A stretch of 64,000 bases of DNA from Rhodobacteraceae bacterium UBA6197. Its GTDB lineage: Bacteria; Pseudomonadota; Alphaproteobacteria; Rhodobacterales; Rhodobacteraceae. The notes under the pieces were generated by a model, which had not been told where the DNA came from, made no database searches, and saw only the letters and a program-made list of their open reading frames with translations. Each line of letters begins with the position of its first letter. Position 1 is the stretch's first letter. A program made the position numbers and the translations under genes. The stretch spans positions 502,962-566,961 of the forward strand of contig DISZ01000018.1 of assembly GCA_002422085.1 (NCBI GenBank), given 5' to 3'. Below are positions 35,456 through 44,457 of this stretch, one piece after another.

Positions 35456-35478
35456 GGGGGGCTTTCGCCCCCCTTTTT
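35456..35478 (+). terminator. Rho-independent terminator after the small protein gene
   Basis: GGGGGGC (35456-35462), loop TTTC and GCCCCCC (35467-35473) are followed by TTTTT (35474-35478). The U-tract is on the plus strand, so it ends the microprotein transcript; infB, converging from the other side, gets no U-tract from it. Confidence 0.9.
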
Positions 35479-35482
35479 AGTG

Positions 35483-38014
35483 TCAGGTCAGGTTGCGCAC
35501 AACTTCTTCGCGCTCGAAAATCTCGATGACATCGCCATTGCGGATGTCTTCGTAGTTTTCAAACGCCATGCCGCATTCCTGGCCCGAGATCACTTCCTTG
35601 ACCTCGTCCTTGAAGCGTTTGAGCGTCTTCAGCGTGCCCTCGTGGATCACCACGTTGTCGCGCAGCAAACGCACGCCCGCCGAACGGCGCGCGACGCCTT
35701 CGGTGACCAGGCAGCCGGCGACCTTGCCCACGCCCGAGACCTTGAACACCTCTTTGATCGCGGCGTAGCCGATGAAATGTTCGCGCACTTCGTTCTTCAG
35801 CAGGCCCGAGGCGGCGGCTTTGATGTCGTCCACAAGGTCGTAGATCACCGAGTAGTACCGGATCTCGACACCCTTCTGGTTGGCGCTTGCCCGTGCCGAG
35901 GCATTGGCCCGCACGTTGAACCCGATCACCGGCGCACCCGAGGCTTCGGCCAGGCCGATGTCGGTTTCGGTGATCGCGCCAACGCCCGAATGAAGGACGC
36001 GCACGCGCACCTCTTCGTTACCGATCTTTTCCATCGCCTGAACGATGGCCTCGGCCGAGCCCTGCACATCGGCTTTCACCAGAATTGGCAGCTCAGCCAC
36101 CGTCTGGTCGGCCTTGGCCTTGGCCATCAGCTGTTCCAGCGTGGTTGCGGCACCGGCAGCGGCACGTTTGTCTTTTGCGGCCTTGATCCGGTAATCAGCA
36201 ATTTCGCGGGCCTGTGCTTCGGTTTCGACCACGTTCAGCACGTCGCCCGCTTCGGGGGTGCCGCTCAGGCCCAGAACCTCGACCGGGACCGAGGGCATCG
36301 CCTCGGCGACCCGTTCACCCTGATCGTTGATCAGCGCGCGGACCTTGCCCCATTGTTCGCCGACCACGAAGATGTCGCCTTGGCGCAGCGTGCCGTTTTG
36401 CACCAGCACCGTTGCCACCGGGCCGCGACCGACGTCCAGCTTGGCCTCGATCACGGCCGCCACGGCGGCGCGGTCGGGGTTGGCCTTGAGATCAAGGATT
36501 TCCGCCTGAAGCGCGATGGCATCAAGCAAGGTATCAAGCCCCTGGCCGGTCTTGGCCGAGACTTCGACATCCAGCACATCGCCCGACATCGCCTCGACGA
36601 CGATCTCGTGTTGCAGCAGATCGGTGCGGACCTTTTGCGGATTGGCCTCGTACTTGTCGATCTTGTTGATCGCCACGATCATCGGCACCTTGGCCGCTTT
36701 CGCGTGGGCGATCGCTTCAATGGTCTGCGGCATCACCTGATCGTCGGCGGCTACCACCAGCACGACGATGTCCGTTACCTGCGCGCCACGCGAACGCATG
36801 CTGGTAAAGGCTGCGTGGCCCGGCGTGTCGAGGAAGGTCAGCACAGCCCCGCTTTCGGTTGTCACCTGATAGGCGCCGATATGCTGGGTAATGCCGCCCG
36901 CTTCGCCGGTAACGACGCTGGTCTTGCGGATCGCATCCAAAAGCGAGGTCTTGCCGTGGTCGACATGACCCATGATCGTGACGATCGGCGGGCGCGGCTT
37001 GAGATCTTCTGTGCGGTCCTGAACCGTGTCGATCACCTGTTCCACATCGGCATCCGAAACGCGCACGGCCTTGTGGCCGAATTCCTCGATCACCAGTTCG
37101 GCCGTATCGGCGTCGATGGCTTCGTTCATGGTGACCATCATGCCCATTTTCATGAGCGATTTGATCACATCTGCGGCGCGTTCGGCCATACGGTTGGCCA
37201 GTTCCTGCACCACGATGGTTTCCGGCAACTGCACGTCGCGGACCATCTTTTCGGCCTTCTGGCCAAAGCCCATCGCCTTTTGGCGGGCTTTTTCCTGTTT
37301 GCGCTTCATCGCGGCAAGGCTGCGCGTGCGCCCGCCTTCGCCCGAAAGCGCGTCCGACAGGGTCAGCTTGCCGGTGCGGCGGTTGTCGTCGGTCTTGGCT
37401 TTGCCGCGGTTGTCGGTGCGCTCGGTGCCGCGGGCATCACGCTCGCGGTCGGTCTTGCGCGGGCCAGCGACGGCCACGCCTTTGGTTTCGGCGCGCGAGG
37501 CGGCGGCCTCGGCGGCAGCCGGGTCAAGCGGGGCAGCCTCTTTGGCTGCGGGCTTGCGCACGTCTTCTTTTTTCTGCGCGCGCAGTTCCGCTTCGCGGGC
37601 CTTGCGTTCGTCTTCTTCGGCTTTGGCTTTCAGCGCTTCTTCGCGCTCGCGGTCTTCGCGTTCCTTCGCCTCGATCTCGGCGCGGCGTTGGGCGCGTTCT
37701 TCTTCGCGGGCCTTTTCGTCGATGATCCGCTGCGCGGCCTCATCGGCCTCGCGTGCCTTGGCGGCACGCAGCGCGGTCAGGCGCCGTTCCATTTCCGCGT
37801 CGGAAATGCCCGCCGGGCGTTTCGACGGATTGCCAAGATGTGGGCTGCCCGTTGCGGCACCCGCCGACGCAGCACCCGGCTTGGGCACCACAACGCGCTT
37901 GCGCTTCGTCTCGACAACGACGCTTTTGGTCCGACCGTGGGAGAAGCTCTGCTTCACCTGACCAGGGCGCCCGCCACCAAGACCCAGGGGTTTTTTGCCG
38001 TCTGTATCGCTCAT
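35483..38014 (-). CDS. infB: Translation initiation factor IF-2
   Basis: IF-2 is the GTPase that recruits initiator tRNA to the 30S subunit. The 843-residue protein has a charged, low-complexity N-terminal region (about 1-255, with long Glu/Lys/Arg helices at 75-160), the IF-2 N domain, and the G domain with G1 GHVDHGKTS (349-357), DTPGHAAF and NKIDKY, then domains II-IV ending EVVRNLT. It overlaps the ylxR stop by 4 bases at the end of the rimP operon. The opposite strand is open for most of this gene, but that frame is only a shadow. Confidence 0.98.
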   Translation of the reverse strand: MSDTDGKKPLGLGGGRPGQVKQSFSHGRTKSVVVETKRKRVVVPKPGAASAGAATGSPHLGNPSKRPAGISDAEMERRLTALRAAKAREADEAAQRIIDEKAREEERAQRRAEIEAKEREDREREEALKAKAEEDERKAREAELRAQKKEDVRKPAAKEAAPLDPAAAEAAASRAETKGVAVAGPRKTDRERDARGTERTDNRGKAKTDDNRRTGKLTLSDALSGEGGRTRSLAAMKRKQEKARQKAMGFGQKAEKMVRDVQLPETIVVQELANRMAERAADVIKSLMKMGMMVTMNEAIDADTAELVIEEFGHKAVRVSDADVEQVIDTVQDRTEDLKPRPPIVTIMGHVDHGKTSLLDAIRKTSVVTGEAGGITQHIGAYQVTTESGAVLTFLDTPGHAAFTSMRSRGAQVTDIVVLVVAADDQVMPQTIEAIAHAKAAKVPMIVAINKIDKYEANPQKVRTDLLQHEIVVEAMSGDVLDVEVSAKTGQGLDTLLDAIALQAEILDLKANPDRAAVAAVIEAKLDVGRGPVATVLVQNGTLRQGDIFVVGEQWGKVRALINDQGERVAEAMPSVPVEVLGLSGTPEAGDVLNVVETEAQAREIADYRIKAAKDKRAAAGAATTLEQLMAKAKADQTVAELPILVKADVQGSAEAIVQAMEKIGNEEVRVRVLHSGVGAITETDIGLAEASGAPVIGFNVRANASARASANQKGVEIRYYSVIYDLVDDIKAAASGLLKNEVREHFIGYAAIKEVFKVSGVGKVAGCLVTEGVARRSAGVRLLRDNVVIHEGTLKTLKRFKDEVKEVISGQECGMAFENYEDIRNGDVIEIFEREEVVRNLT

Positions 38015-38640
38015 GCCGTCTTCGTATCCTTCCCGGCGGTCGTGCCGCCGTCATGCTTGCGAAAGCCATTCAGCTTTGCCGCATCGCTTATAACACGCTT
38101 GGTGAGTCCACCAGCCGCAAGCGCGCCGTGTATGGCATGATCGCGGCCGAAAGCCAAACCCAATTCCGCAGAGGTCAGACAGCCGAACCAGCGCCCGCCT
38201 TCGGGCGTCCAAAGCTTGCCTTTTCCGCGGTCTGATCCGTCCGAAGCTTGCAGCAAGACCTTTGCGCGCCCCTCGGACAGCCAGCCCTTCACCTTTTCAA
38301 ACCCGATCACCGCGCGCCCTGATTTGCGCACCAGCGAGACCAGCTCTACCACCCGGTGCGCCAATCCCGCCTCGACGGTATCGACCAGCCCTTCGGGCAC
38401 CACCACCGGCGCCTTGGCCGCACGGGCAAACAGCCCCTTTTTGGTGGCCTTGTCCAGCACATCGCGGTCGGCCGTGACCCAGATCCCCCGGCCTGGCAGC
38501 TTTTCTGCCAGATCGGGATAGATCTGACCATCGGGGCCCACGACAAAGCGGATCAACCCGGCCTTGGGCTGAACCTCACCGGTCACAATACACTTGCGTT
38601 CCGGGTCTTCGATGTCGATTTGGCGGCCGCCACGGGTCAT
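38011..38640 (-). CDS. ylxR: YlxR-family RNA-binding protein with L7Ae-like C-terminus
   Basis: The 209-residue protein has the N-terminal YlxR domain (about 10-90: RKCIVTGE, LIRFVVGPDG, LPGRGIWVTADRDVL) and a C-terminal ribosomal L7Ae-like half (about 100-190: LVSLVRKSGRAVIGFEKV and KVLLQASDGSD). YlxR proteins bind RNA and, in Firmicutes, modulate RNase P; the fused form is usual in alphaproteobacteria. It sits between nusA and infB, the conserved position. The role is inferred from the family. Confidence 0.88.
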   Translation of the reverse strand: MTRGGRQIDIEDPERKCIVTGEVQPKAGLIRFVVGPDGQIYPDLAEKLPGRGIWVTADRDVLDKATKKGLFARAAKAPVVVPEGLVDTVEAGLAHRVVELVSLVRKSGRAVIGFEKVKGWLSEGRAKVLLQASDGSDRGKGKLWTPEGGRWFGCLTSAELGLAFGRDHAIHGALAAGGLTKRVISDAAKLNGFRKHDGGTTAGKDTKTA

Positions 38641-38657
38641 GTCTTATCCGAGGTCGA

Positions 38658-40265
38658 TCAGACCTCGTCCTCCTCAACTTCGACCGCGTCACTTGCGGTG
38701 GCCAGTTCCGACGGATCGACCCAGCCCAGCTGAATCCGCGCCGTCATCACCAGATGCTGGGCTTCTTCAAGGCTCATGTCGAACTTCTCAAGGATGCCGT
38801 CATCCTTGACGCGTTGGCCGTCAACCGTGGTCCAGCCGCCGGCCAGTTCCCAATCGGCGCAGGTGGCAAAGTCTTCCAGCGTTTTCACGCCATCCTTGGC
38901 CAGCGCCTCGATCATTTGCGGGGTCAGCCCCTCGAAATCAAAGAGGCTTTGCTCGACGCCCAGTTCCTTGGCCGCTTCCAGCGCCTTGCGGTTCTGTTCT
39001 TCTATATAGTCGCGCGCACGGGCCTGCAATTCGCCCGCCGTGCCGTCGTCGATGCCTTCGATCGACAGCAGTTCGTCAAGATCGACATAGGCGACTTCTT
39101 CAAGGCTGGTAAAGCCCTCCGCGACCAGAAGCTGGGCGAAGAATTCATCCAGATCCAGCGCATCCACGAACAGCTTGGTGCGTTCGGTGAATTCGGCCTG
39201 ACGGCGCGCGCTTTCGTCGGCTTCGGTCATGATGTCGATATCAAGCCCGGTCAGCTGGCTGGCCAGACGCACGTTCTGGCCGCGCCGCCCGATGGCCAGC
39301 GACAGTTGCTCATCGGGGACCACGACTTCGATGCGGTTGTTTTCTTCGTCGATGACGACCTTGGCCACTTCGGCAGGCTGAAGCGCGTTAACCAGGAAGG
39401 TCGCCTGATCTTCGTTCCACGGGATGATGTCGATCTTTTCGCCCTGAAGCTCGCCGACGACGGCCTGAACGCGCGAACCGCGCATACCGACGCAAGCGCC
39501 GACCGGGTCGATCGAGTTGTCGTAGCTGATGACGGCAATCTTCGCGCGCGAACCGGGGTCACGGGCGACGGCCTTGATCTCGATGATGCCATCGTAGATT
39601 TCCGGCACTTCCATCTTGAACAGCTCGGCCATGAACTGCGGATCTGTGCGCGACAAGAACACCTGCGGGCCGCGGGCCTCGCGGCGCACGTCCTTGATAT
39701 AGGCGCGGATCCGGTCATTCGGGCGATAGCTTTCGCGGCCGATCTTTTCGTTGCGGCGCAAGATCGCTTCGCCACGGCCGATATCAACGATGATATTGCC
39801 GTATTCCTCGCGCTTGACGACGCCGTTGATGATCGAGCCCTTGCGGTCCTTGAATTCTTCGAACTGGCGGTCGCGTTCGGCCTCGCGGACGCGCTGCAAG
39901 ATCACCTGCTTGGCGCTTTGCGCGGCAATCCGGCCCAGATCGACGGGCGGAACCTCGTCCACGATCTCATCGCCCACGGCGGGTTCGGCAAGGTATTGCT
40001 TGGCCTGCGCGACGGTCACCTGTGCCTGGTAGTTTTCGACCGCCTCATCTTCGACGACGGTGCGCACGCGGGTGAACTTGGCCCGGCCGGTCTTGCGGTC
40101 GATCGCCACCCGAATGTCCATTTCGGACCCGTAGCGCGATTTCGCGGCACGCGCGAGGCTGTCTTCCATCGCCTGGATCACAAGTTCCGGGTCGATCATC
40201 TTTTCGCGCGCAACGGCCTCGGCCGTCTGCAACAGTTCAAGCTGGTTGGCAGAAGTAATTGCCAT
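38658..40265 (-). CDS. nusA: Transcription termination/antitermination factor NusA
   Basis: NusA modulates pausing, termination and antitermination by RNA polymerase. The 535-residue protein has the N-terminal RNAP-binding domain (1-130), S1 domain (VVKREEYGNIIVDIGRGEAI), KH1 and KH2 (GACVGMRGSRVQAV, LAIGRRGQNVRLAS) and two C-terminal acidic repeats with HhH-like cores. The E. coli protein has 495 residues; the acidic tail accounts for the rest. It begins 3 bases after rimP. Confidence 0.97.
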   Translation of the reverse strand: MAITSANQLELLQTAEAVAREKMIDPELVIQAMEDSLARAAKSRYGSEMDIRVAIDRKTGRAKFTRVRTVVEDEAVENYQAQVTVAQAKQYLAEPAVGDEIVDEVPPVDLGRIAAQSAKQVILQRVREAERDRQFEEFKDRKGSIINGVVKREEYGNIIVDIGRGEAILRRNEKIGRESYRPNDRIRAYIKDVRREARGPQVFLSRTDPQFMAELFKMEVPEIYDGIIEIKAVARDPGSRAKIAVISYDNSIDPVGACVGMRGSRVQAVVGELQGEKIDIIPWNEDQATFLVNALQPAEVAKVVIDEENNRIEVVVPDEQLSLAIGRRGQNVRLASQLTGLDIDIMTEADESARRQAEFTERTKLFVDALDLDEFFAQLLVAEGFTSLEEVAYVDLDELLSIEGIDDGTAGELQARARDYIEEQNRKALEAAKELGVEQSLFDFEGLTPQMIEALAKDGVKTLEDFATCADWELAGGWTTVDGQRVKDDGILEKFDMSLEEAQHLVMTARIQLGWVDPSELATASDAVEVEEDEV

Positions 40266-40268
40266 TGC

Positions 40269-40847
40269 TCACGCCTCCTCGGGGTCGGAATCGGTTTCGG
40301 TTTCGATCTCGTCAAACATGTCTTCGTCGATGACGCCGGCTTCCTTGCGGGCACGCAGCATTTCGGCGATCAGCTCGTCAGTCAGGATCAGTTTTGCGTC
40401 GGCCAGCCAGTCGAACTTCAGCCCGATGGTGCCCTCTTCGATGGTAATCAGCACTTCATCGCCCTCGGTCCCGGCCAGAACGCCCTTGAACCGCTTGCGC
40501 CCGTCAATCATCTCGGTCGTCTCGATCCGCGCCTCATAGCCGTTCCAGACGTCAAAGTCCTTCAGCCGGGTCAGCGGGCGGTCGATGCCGGGGGAAGAAA
40601 CCTCCAGCGTATAGTTGTCTTCGATCGGGTCTTCGACATCCATGACGGCCGAAACGGCAGTCGAGATCTTGGCGCAGTCTTCGACGTTGATCCCGCCTTC
40701 GGGACGGTCGGCCATGATCTGCAAGGTTGCGCTTTTGCCGGACATCAGACGGATGCGTACCAGCTCATACCCCAGCCCTTCGATGGCGGGAGTGACGATT
40801 TCGGCCAGACGCCGGTCGATGGCGGTTTTGGCAATCAGTTCGGTCAT
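40269..40847 (-). CDS. rimP: Ribosome maturation factor RimP
   Basis: RimP assists 30S subunit maturation. The 192-residue protein has the two-domain RimP fold: an N-terminal alpha/beta part with GYELVRIRLM and a central DNYTLEVSSPGIDRPLTR segment that is the family signature, then the SH3-like C-terminal part (FKGVLAG). An extra acidic tail (ETETDSDPEEA) follows. It is the first gene of rimP-nusA-ylxR-infB. A factor-independent terminator lies only about 15-25 bases before its start. Confidence 0.95.
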   Translation of the reverse strand: MTELIAKTAIDRRLAEIVTPAIEGLGYELVRIRLMSGKSATLQIMADRPEGGINVEDCAKISTAVSAVMDVEDPIEDNYTLEVSSPGIDRPLTRLKDFDVWNGYEARIETTEMIDGRKRFKGVLAGTEGDEVLITIEEGTIGLKFDWLADAKLILTDELIAEMLRARKEAGVIDEDMFDEIETETDSDPEEA

Positions 40848-40861
40848 CTATGGGACGCCTC

Positions 40862-40891
40862 AAAACAAAAAACGGGCCTTCGCGGCCCGTT
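40862..40891 (-). terminator. Rho-independent terminator in the rimP leader
   Basis: On the minus strand AACGGGCC, loop GCGAA and GGCCCGTT (40891-40871) are followed by a TTTTTGTTTTG tract down to 40861. It sits 14 bases before the rimP ATG and downstream of a promoter-like sequence, so it could end pip transcripts, attenuate the rimP operon, or both. Confidence 0.8.
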
Positions 40892-40945
40892 GATATTTCC
40901 CGGTGGGCTACGAGTTTGGACCCCGTAGCGCCGCTGTTGAAAGCC

Positions 40946-40974
40946 ATATAGGCCAACCCGCCCGAGTCTGCAAG
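40946..40974 (-). promoter_or_regulatory. Candidate promoter for the rimP operon (RpoH-like or housekeeping)
   Basis: On the minus strand CTTG (40974-40971) and CCTATAT (40952-40946) are 18 bases apart, matching the RpoH pattern seen before dnaK. The same bases also read as TTGCAG-17-TATATG, a weak housekeeping promoter. It lies between the end of pip and the leader terminator. Confidence 0.45.
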
Positions 40975-41011
40975 CCTGTCTGCGCACTTGGCGCAGGAAG
41001 GGGGGTGCCCG

Positions 41012-41983
41012 CTAGTCCCGCAGGCGGTCCATCACCCGCAGCAAGGCGGCCGAAATGCCGGGTTCAGACAGCGCATGACCGGCCGCCGGAACCATGCGCA
41101 GCTGCGCGCGACGCCAGCCCTTGGCCAGCTTCCACGCGGAAATCGGAGGGCAGATCATATCAAGGCGGCCTTGCACGATATCGGCGGGGATATGCTCGAT
41201 CCGGCTGCGGTTGCGCAGGATCTGGTTGTCTTCGTCAAGCCACGCCCGGTGGGCGAAGTAGTGGTTCTCAAGCCGGGCAAAGGCGCGGGCATAGTCTGCC
41301 GGCGCCTCGCCGGGCTGGCCGTCGTGATCGGCGCTGGCCAGCGCGTTTTCCCATTGCGCCCAGGTCCGGGCGTGGCGGGCCTCATTGGCCCAGTCGCCGG
41401 AAAACAACCTGCGGTGATAGGCGCCGATCATGTCGCCACGTTCGGCCTCGGGGATCGGCTGGCAGAAATTGGCCCAAAGATCGGGAAAAAACGACCCCGC
41501 CCCGCCGCCGTAGAACCAATCGAGCTCTGATTGCGTGGCAAGAAATATCCCGCGCAAGACAAGATGCCGCACCCGATCGGGATGGGCCTGCGCATAAATC
41601 AGCGCCAGCGTGGCCCCCCAGCTGCCGCCAAACACCATCCATCCGTCAATGTCCAACAAGGTGCGAATACGCTCGATATCAGCGACCAGGTGCCAGGTGG
41701 TATTGGCCTCGACGCTTGCGTGCGGGCGCGAAAGACCGCAGCCGCGCTGGTCAAACAGAATGACGCGATACACTTCGGGGTCGAAATAGCGCCGCATCGC
41801 CGGGCTGCACCCGCCGCCCGGACCACCGTGCAAGACCACCACCGGCTTTCCGTCCGGATGCCCGGACTGCTCCACGTAGATCCGGTGCCCGTCGCCCACA
41901 TCCAGCAGCCGCTGATCGAAGGGCTCGATCGGCGGATAAAGAAAGGCGCCGGGTGTGCGCTTTTGGCCTGCGGTTCTGTCCAT
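41012..41983 (-). CDS. pip: Proline iminopeptidase
   Basis: Pip releases N-terminal proline from peptides in the cytoplasm. The 323-residue alpha/beta hydrolase has HGGPGGGCSP (52-61, oxyanion region), the nucleophile S121 in GGSWGATLAL, and a histidine near the end in AAGHALSEP. The ATG at 41983 gives the standard start (MDRTAG); an open frame to 42091 lacks a family match and would overlap ubiG. It is divergent from ubiG over 65 bases. Confidence 0.93.
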   Translation of the reverse strand: MDRTAGQKRTPGAFLYPPIEPFDQRLLDVGDGHRIYVEQSGHPDGKPVVVLHGGPGGGCSPAMRRYFDPEVYRVILFDQRGCGLSRPHASVEANTTWHLVADIERIRTLLDIDGWMVFGGSWGATLALIYAQAHPDRVRHLVLRGIFLATQSELDWFYGGGAGSFFPDLWANFCQPIPEAERGDMIGAYHRRLFSGDWANEARHARTWAQWENALASADHDGQPGEAPADYARAFARLENHYFAHRAWLDEDNQILRNRSRIEHIPADIVQGRLDMICPPISAWKLAKGWRRAQLRMVPAAGHALSEPGISAALLRVMDRLRD

Positions 41984-42048
41984 GATCCGACTATATAACG
42001 GGAAACGATCTGCCGCCACGGGTGCGGGCACAATAAGCGAGGAATGCG

Positions 42049-42792
42049 ATGCAACCGGCAACAAATACCGTCGATCCTGCCGAAGTGGCAAAATTTGAAG
42101 CGATGGCGGCCGAATGGTGGGACCCCAATGGCAAGTTCAAGCCGCTGCATATGCTCAACCCTTGCCGGCTGGACTATATCACCACGCAAATCGCCGCCGA
42201 ATTCGGCCGTGATCTGAAGGCCGCGCAACCGTTCGCCGGACTGCGTCTGCTGGATATCGGCTGCGGCGGCGGCCTGCTGTCAGAGCCGATGGCACGGTTG
42301 GGGGCGCAAGTCGTCGGCGCCGATGCCGCGGCCCGAAACATCCCCGTGGCGCAGCTTCATGCCGAACAGATGGGGCTCGAGATCGACTACCGCCACACCC
42401 CTGCCGAAGCCTTGGCCGAGGCGGGCGAGCAGTTCGATATCGTGCTGAACATGGAAGTGATCGAACATGTCGCCGACCCACAAGGGTTCTTGACCACCTG
42501 TCAGACACTCCTGAAACCCGGCGGTCTGATGATCTGCTCGACCCTCAACCGGAATCCGAAAAGCTTCATGATGGCAATCGTGGGGGCCGAGTGGGTGATG
42601 CGCTGGCTGCCCAAGGGCACGCATGAATGGCATAAATTCATTACCCCGGACGAGCTTTACACCCTGATCCGCACCGCAGGTCTGGACCCGGTAGACCGCA
42701 AGGGCATGGTGTTCAACCCGGCCGCCTGGCGCTGGTCCCTGTCCGATCGCGACCTTTCGGTGAACTACGTCACCACCAGCGTAAAGCGATAG
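42049..42792 (+). CDS. ubiG: Ubiquinone biosynthesis O-methyltransferase
   Basis: UbiG performs both O-methylations in ubiquinone synthesis. The 247-residue protein has the SAM motif LLDIGCGGGLLSEPMARLG (67-85), VLNMEVIEHVADP, and the family segments FEAMAAEWWDPNGKFKPLH and TLNRNPKSF, plus GTHEWHKFI near 190. An inverted repeat of the CCTCCGGCGGG type follows the stop. Confidence 0.97.
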   Translation: MQPATNTVDPAEVAKFEAMAAEWWDPNGKFKPLHMLNPCRLDYITTQIAAEFGRDLKAAQPFAGLRLLDIGCGGGLLSEPMARLGAQVVGADAAARNIPVAQLHAEQMGLEIDYRHTPAEALAEAGEQFDIVLNMEVIEHVADPQGFLTTCQTLLKPGGLMICSTLNRNPKSFMMAIVGAEWVMRWLPKGTHEWHKFITPDELYTLIRTAGLDPVDRKGMVFNPAAWRWSLSDRDLSVNYVTTSVKR

Positions 42793-42800
42793 GTTTTCAT

Positions 42801-42860
42801 CTTCGCCCAAATATCCCCGCCGGAGGCTTCCACCGAAGCCTCCAGACTGCCGCCGGGGAT
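42801..42860. repeat. Intergenic inverted repeat with CCTCCGGCGGG core, copy pair 2
   Basis: GGAGGCTTC (42822-42830) and GAAGCCTCC (42835-42843) form a perfect 9-bp stem with a four-base loop, flanked by CCCGCC and GCCGCCGGGG. The left flank ATATCCCCGCCGGAGGC repeats the element after dnaJ. It lies 8 bases after ubiG and before the convergent marR. Confidence 0.75.
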
Positions 42861-42882
42861 GGGAAAACCACCTGACACGGGG

Positions 42883-43326
42883 TCACTCTTCGGTTTCAAG
42901 CCGCGCGCGCAATTCGCGCAAGACAGGCAGGGCGCCGCGGACCTTTTCGTCGCCGATGGCTCGGACGATGTCGGCGATCACCGGCATGAACGACCCGATC
43001 GCCGCATCGCGGGCCGCGCGCCCCGCGGGGCTGATGAAAACAAATTTTCGCCGCGCGTCGTCCCAGTCGGGGCGGATATGGACATGGCCTGCCCAGACCA
43101 GTTTCGACAAGGTGTTGGTCATCGCCCCCCGCGTGACGTGAAAGGTGGCGGCAAGCTGGGCGGGTGTGCGTTCCTCACCGATATGGGCCAGATGATTCAG
43201 CACCGAAAAATGCGAAATTTCCATCCCTTTGGGCAGGGCGCGGCTGACCCGGTTTCGGGCCAGCTGATCGGCCATGAAGACCTCCGAGAACAGCGCGGCG
43301 GCCAGCGTATCGGTCGGGTCGGACAT
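42883..43326 (-). CDS. MarR-family transcriptional regulator
   Basis: The 147-residue protein has the winged helix of MarR regulators: a recognition region PAQLAATFHVTRGAMTNTLSKL (about 58-79) and a wing with DDARRKFVFISPAG (88-101). Long helices at both ends would form the dimer. It is the last gene of the comF-grxC-nitrilase-marR group, 3 bases after the nitrilase. Ligand and targets are unknown. Confidence 0.88.
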   Translation of the reverse strand: MSDPTDTLAAALFSEVFMADQLARNRVSRALPKGMEISHFSVLNHLAHIGEERTPAQLAATFHVTRGAMTNTLSKLVWAGHVHIRPDWDDARRKFVFISPAGRAARDAAIGSFMPVIADIVRAIGDEKVRGALPVLRELRARLETEE

Positions 43327-43329
43327 CGG

Positions 43330-44160
43330 TCAGGGCCCCTCGAAATCGCGGTCATGGGTCAATGACGGCACGCGTGAACGGGCTTTGGCGACCTCGGCCA
43401 GATCAAGATCGACCAACGTCACACCCGCGTTGGTGCCGCCATCTGCCAATACCTCGCCCCAAGGCGCGACGGCCAGCGAATGGCCATGCGTGCGCCGCGG
43501 TGCTCCGGCATGGGCGGCGTGGGTGCCGCATTGCGCCGGGGCCAGCACGAAACAGCCGTTTTCAATGGCACGGGCGCGCAGCAGGCTTTCCCAATGGGCA
43601 GCACCCGTGGTGTCATTGAACGCGGCGGGCAGGGTCAGGATTTGCGCGCCCGCCTTGGCAAGGCGCCGAAACAGCTGCGGGAAGCGCAGATCGTAGCACA
43701 CCGCCATGCCGATCGTCGCGAAGGGCGTCTGCGCCAGCACCGCCCGCGTCCCCGGGCGATACCCTTGCGATTCGCGGTATTGTTCGGTCTCCGAGACGTT
43801 CACGTCAAACATGTGGATCTTGTCGTAACGCGCCGCGATGCTGCCGTCGGGGGCAATCAGGAAACTGCGGTTGGCAAAGCGCCCGTCCGGGTCGTCGGTC
43901 TTCAGCCCGAGCGACCCGATCAGCAGCCAGACGCCAAGATCCGCCGCCACGGCGCGCAGGGCAGCAAGGCTGGGGTCGCTGGCCTCCGGGTGCAGCACCG
44001 CGCGCTGATGGTCGCGGTCCGATGACAGGATGTTGGTGCATTCGGGGGTTAGAACGAACTCGGCGCCCTCGGCAGCGGCCTTGCGCACAAGCCCCAGCGT
44101 AATCGGCAGATTCGCTGCGGGATCATCGCTGACCGAAAGCTGGACAAGGGCTATGCGCAT
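43330..44160 (-). CDS. Carbon-nitrogen hydrolase, Nit1/omega-amidase type
   Basis: The 276-residue protein has the nitrilase catalytic triad: E40 in LTPECTN, K114 in RYDKIHMFDV and C155 in MAVCYDLRFP. The YDKIHMFDVNV and GYRPGT segments resemble the Nit1 branch, which repairs deaminated glutathione; omega-amidases are the close alternative. Location 3 bases from glutaredoxin (grxC) fits a glutathione link. It is cytoplasmic with no signal peptide. Confidence 0.86.
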   Translation of the reverse strand: MRIALVQLSVSDDPAANLPITLGLVRKAAAEGAEFVLTPECTNILSSDRDHQRAVLHPEASDPSLAALRAVAADLGVWLLIGSLGLKTDDPDGRFANRSFLIAPDGSIAARYDKIHMFDVNVSETEQYRESQGYRPGTRAVLAQTPFATIGMAVCYDLRFPQLFRRLAKAGAQILTLPAAFNDTTGAAHWESLLRARAIENGCFVLAPAQCGTHAAHAGAPRRTHGHSLAVAPWGEVLADGGTNAGVTLVDLDLAEVAKARSRVPSLTHDRDFEGP

Positions 44161-44163
44161 CCG

Positions 44164-44421
44164 TCAGCCCGCCAACAGCGCATCGAGCCGGCCTTGATGG
44201 TCAAGCGCATGGATCTCATCGCAGCCGCCGACATGCTGGCCGCCAATGAAAATCTGCGGCACCGTGTAACGGCCATGCGCGCGCTGCATCATTTCCGAGC
44301 GTTTGGCCGGTTCGGCGCCAACGTCGGTTTCCTCAAATGGCACGCCCTTGGATTGCAGCAACCGCTTGGCGGCGATGCAGTAGGGGCAGGTCCGGGTGGT
44401 ATAAATCTCGACGCTTTGCAT
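44164..44421 (-). CDS. grxC: Glutaredoxin 3
   Basis: This 85-residue dithiol glutaredoxin has the CPYC active site (C12-C15), the TVPQIFIGG cis-proline segment (53-61) and GGCDEIHALD (65-74). It reduces disulfides with glutathione. It lies 36 bases after comF and 3 bases before the nitrilase gene. Confidence 0.95.
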   Translation of the reverse strand: MQSVEIYTTRTCPYCIAAKRLLQSKGVPFEETDVGAEPAKRSEMMQRAHGRYTVPQIFIGGQHVGGCDEIHALDHQGRLDALLAG

Positions 44422-44457
44422 GCTGAATCCTTTGTCGTCGCGGGTGACTATAGGGAT

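Noticed and set aside
35456..35478. Terminator as the end signal of infB
   Set aside because: The U-tract is on the plus strand only; on the infB strand the stem is not followed by Ts.
35318..38140. Long plus-strand open frame opposite infB (about 940 codons)
   Set aside because: It is antisense to IF-2, starts inside the small protein gene in another frame, has no ribosome site or known motif, and reflects GC-rich codon use on the other strand.
38754..40928. Plus-strand frame of about 720 codons opposite nusA and rimP
   Set aside because: Shadow of two well-identified genes; no motif or ribosome site.
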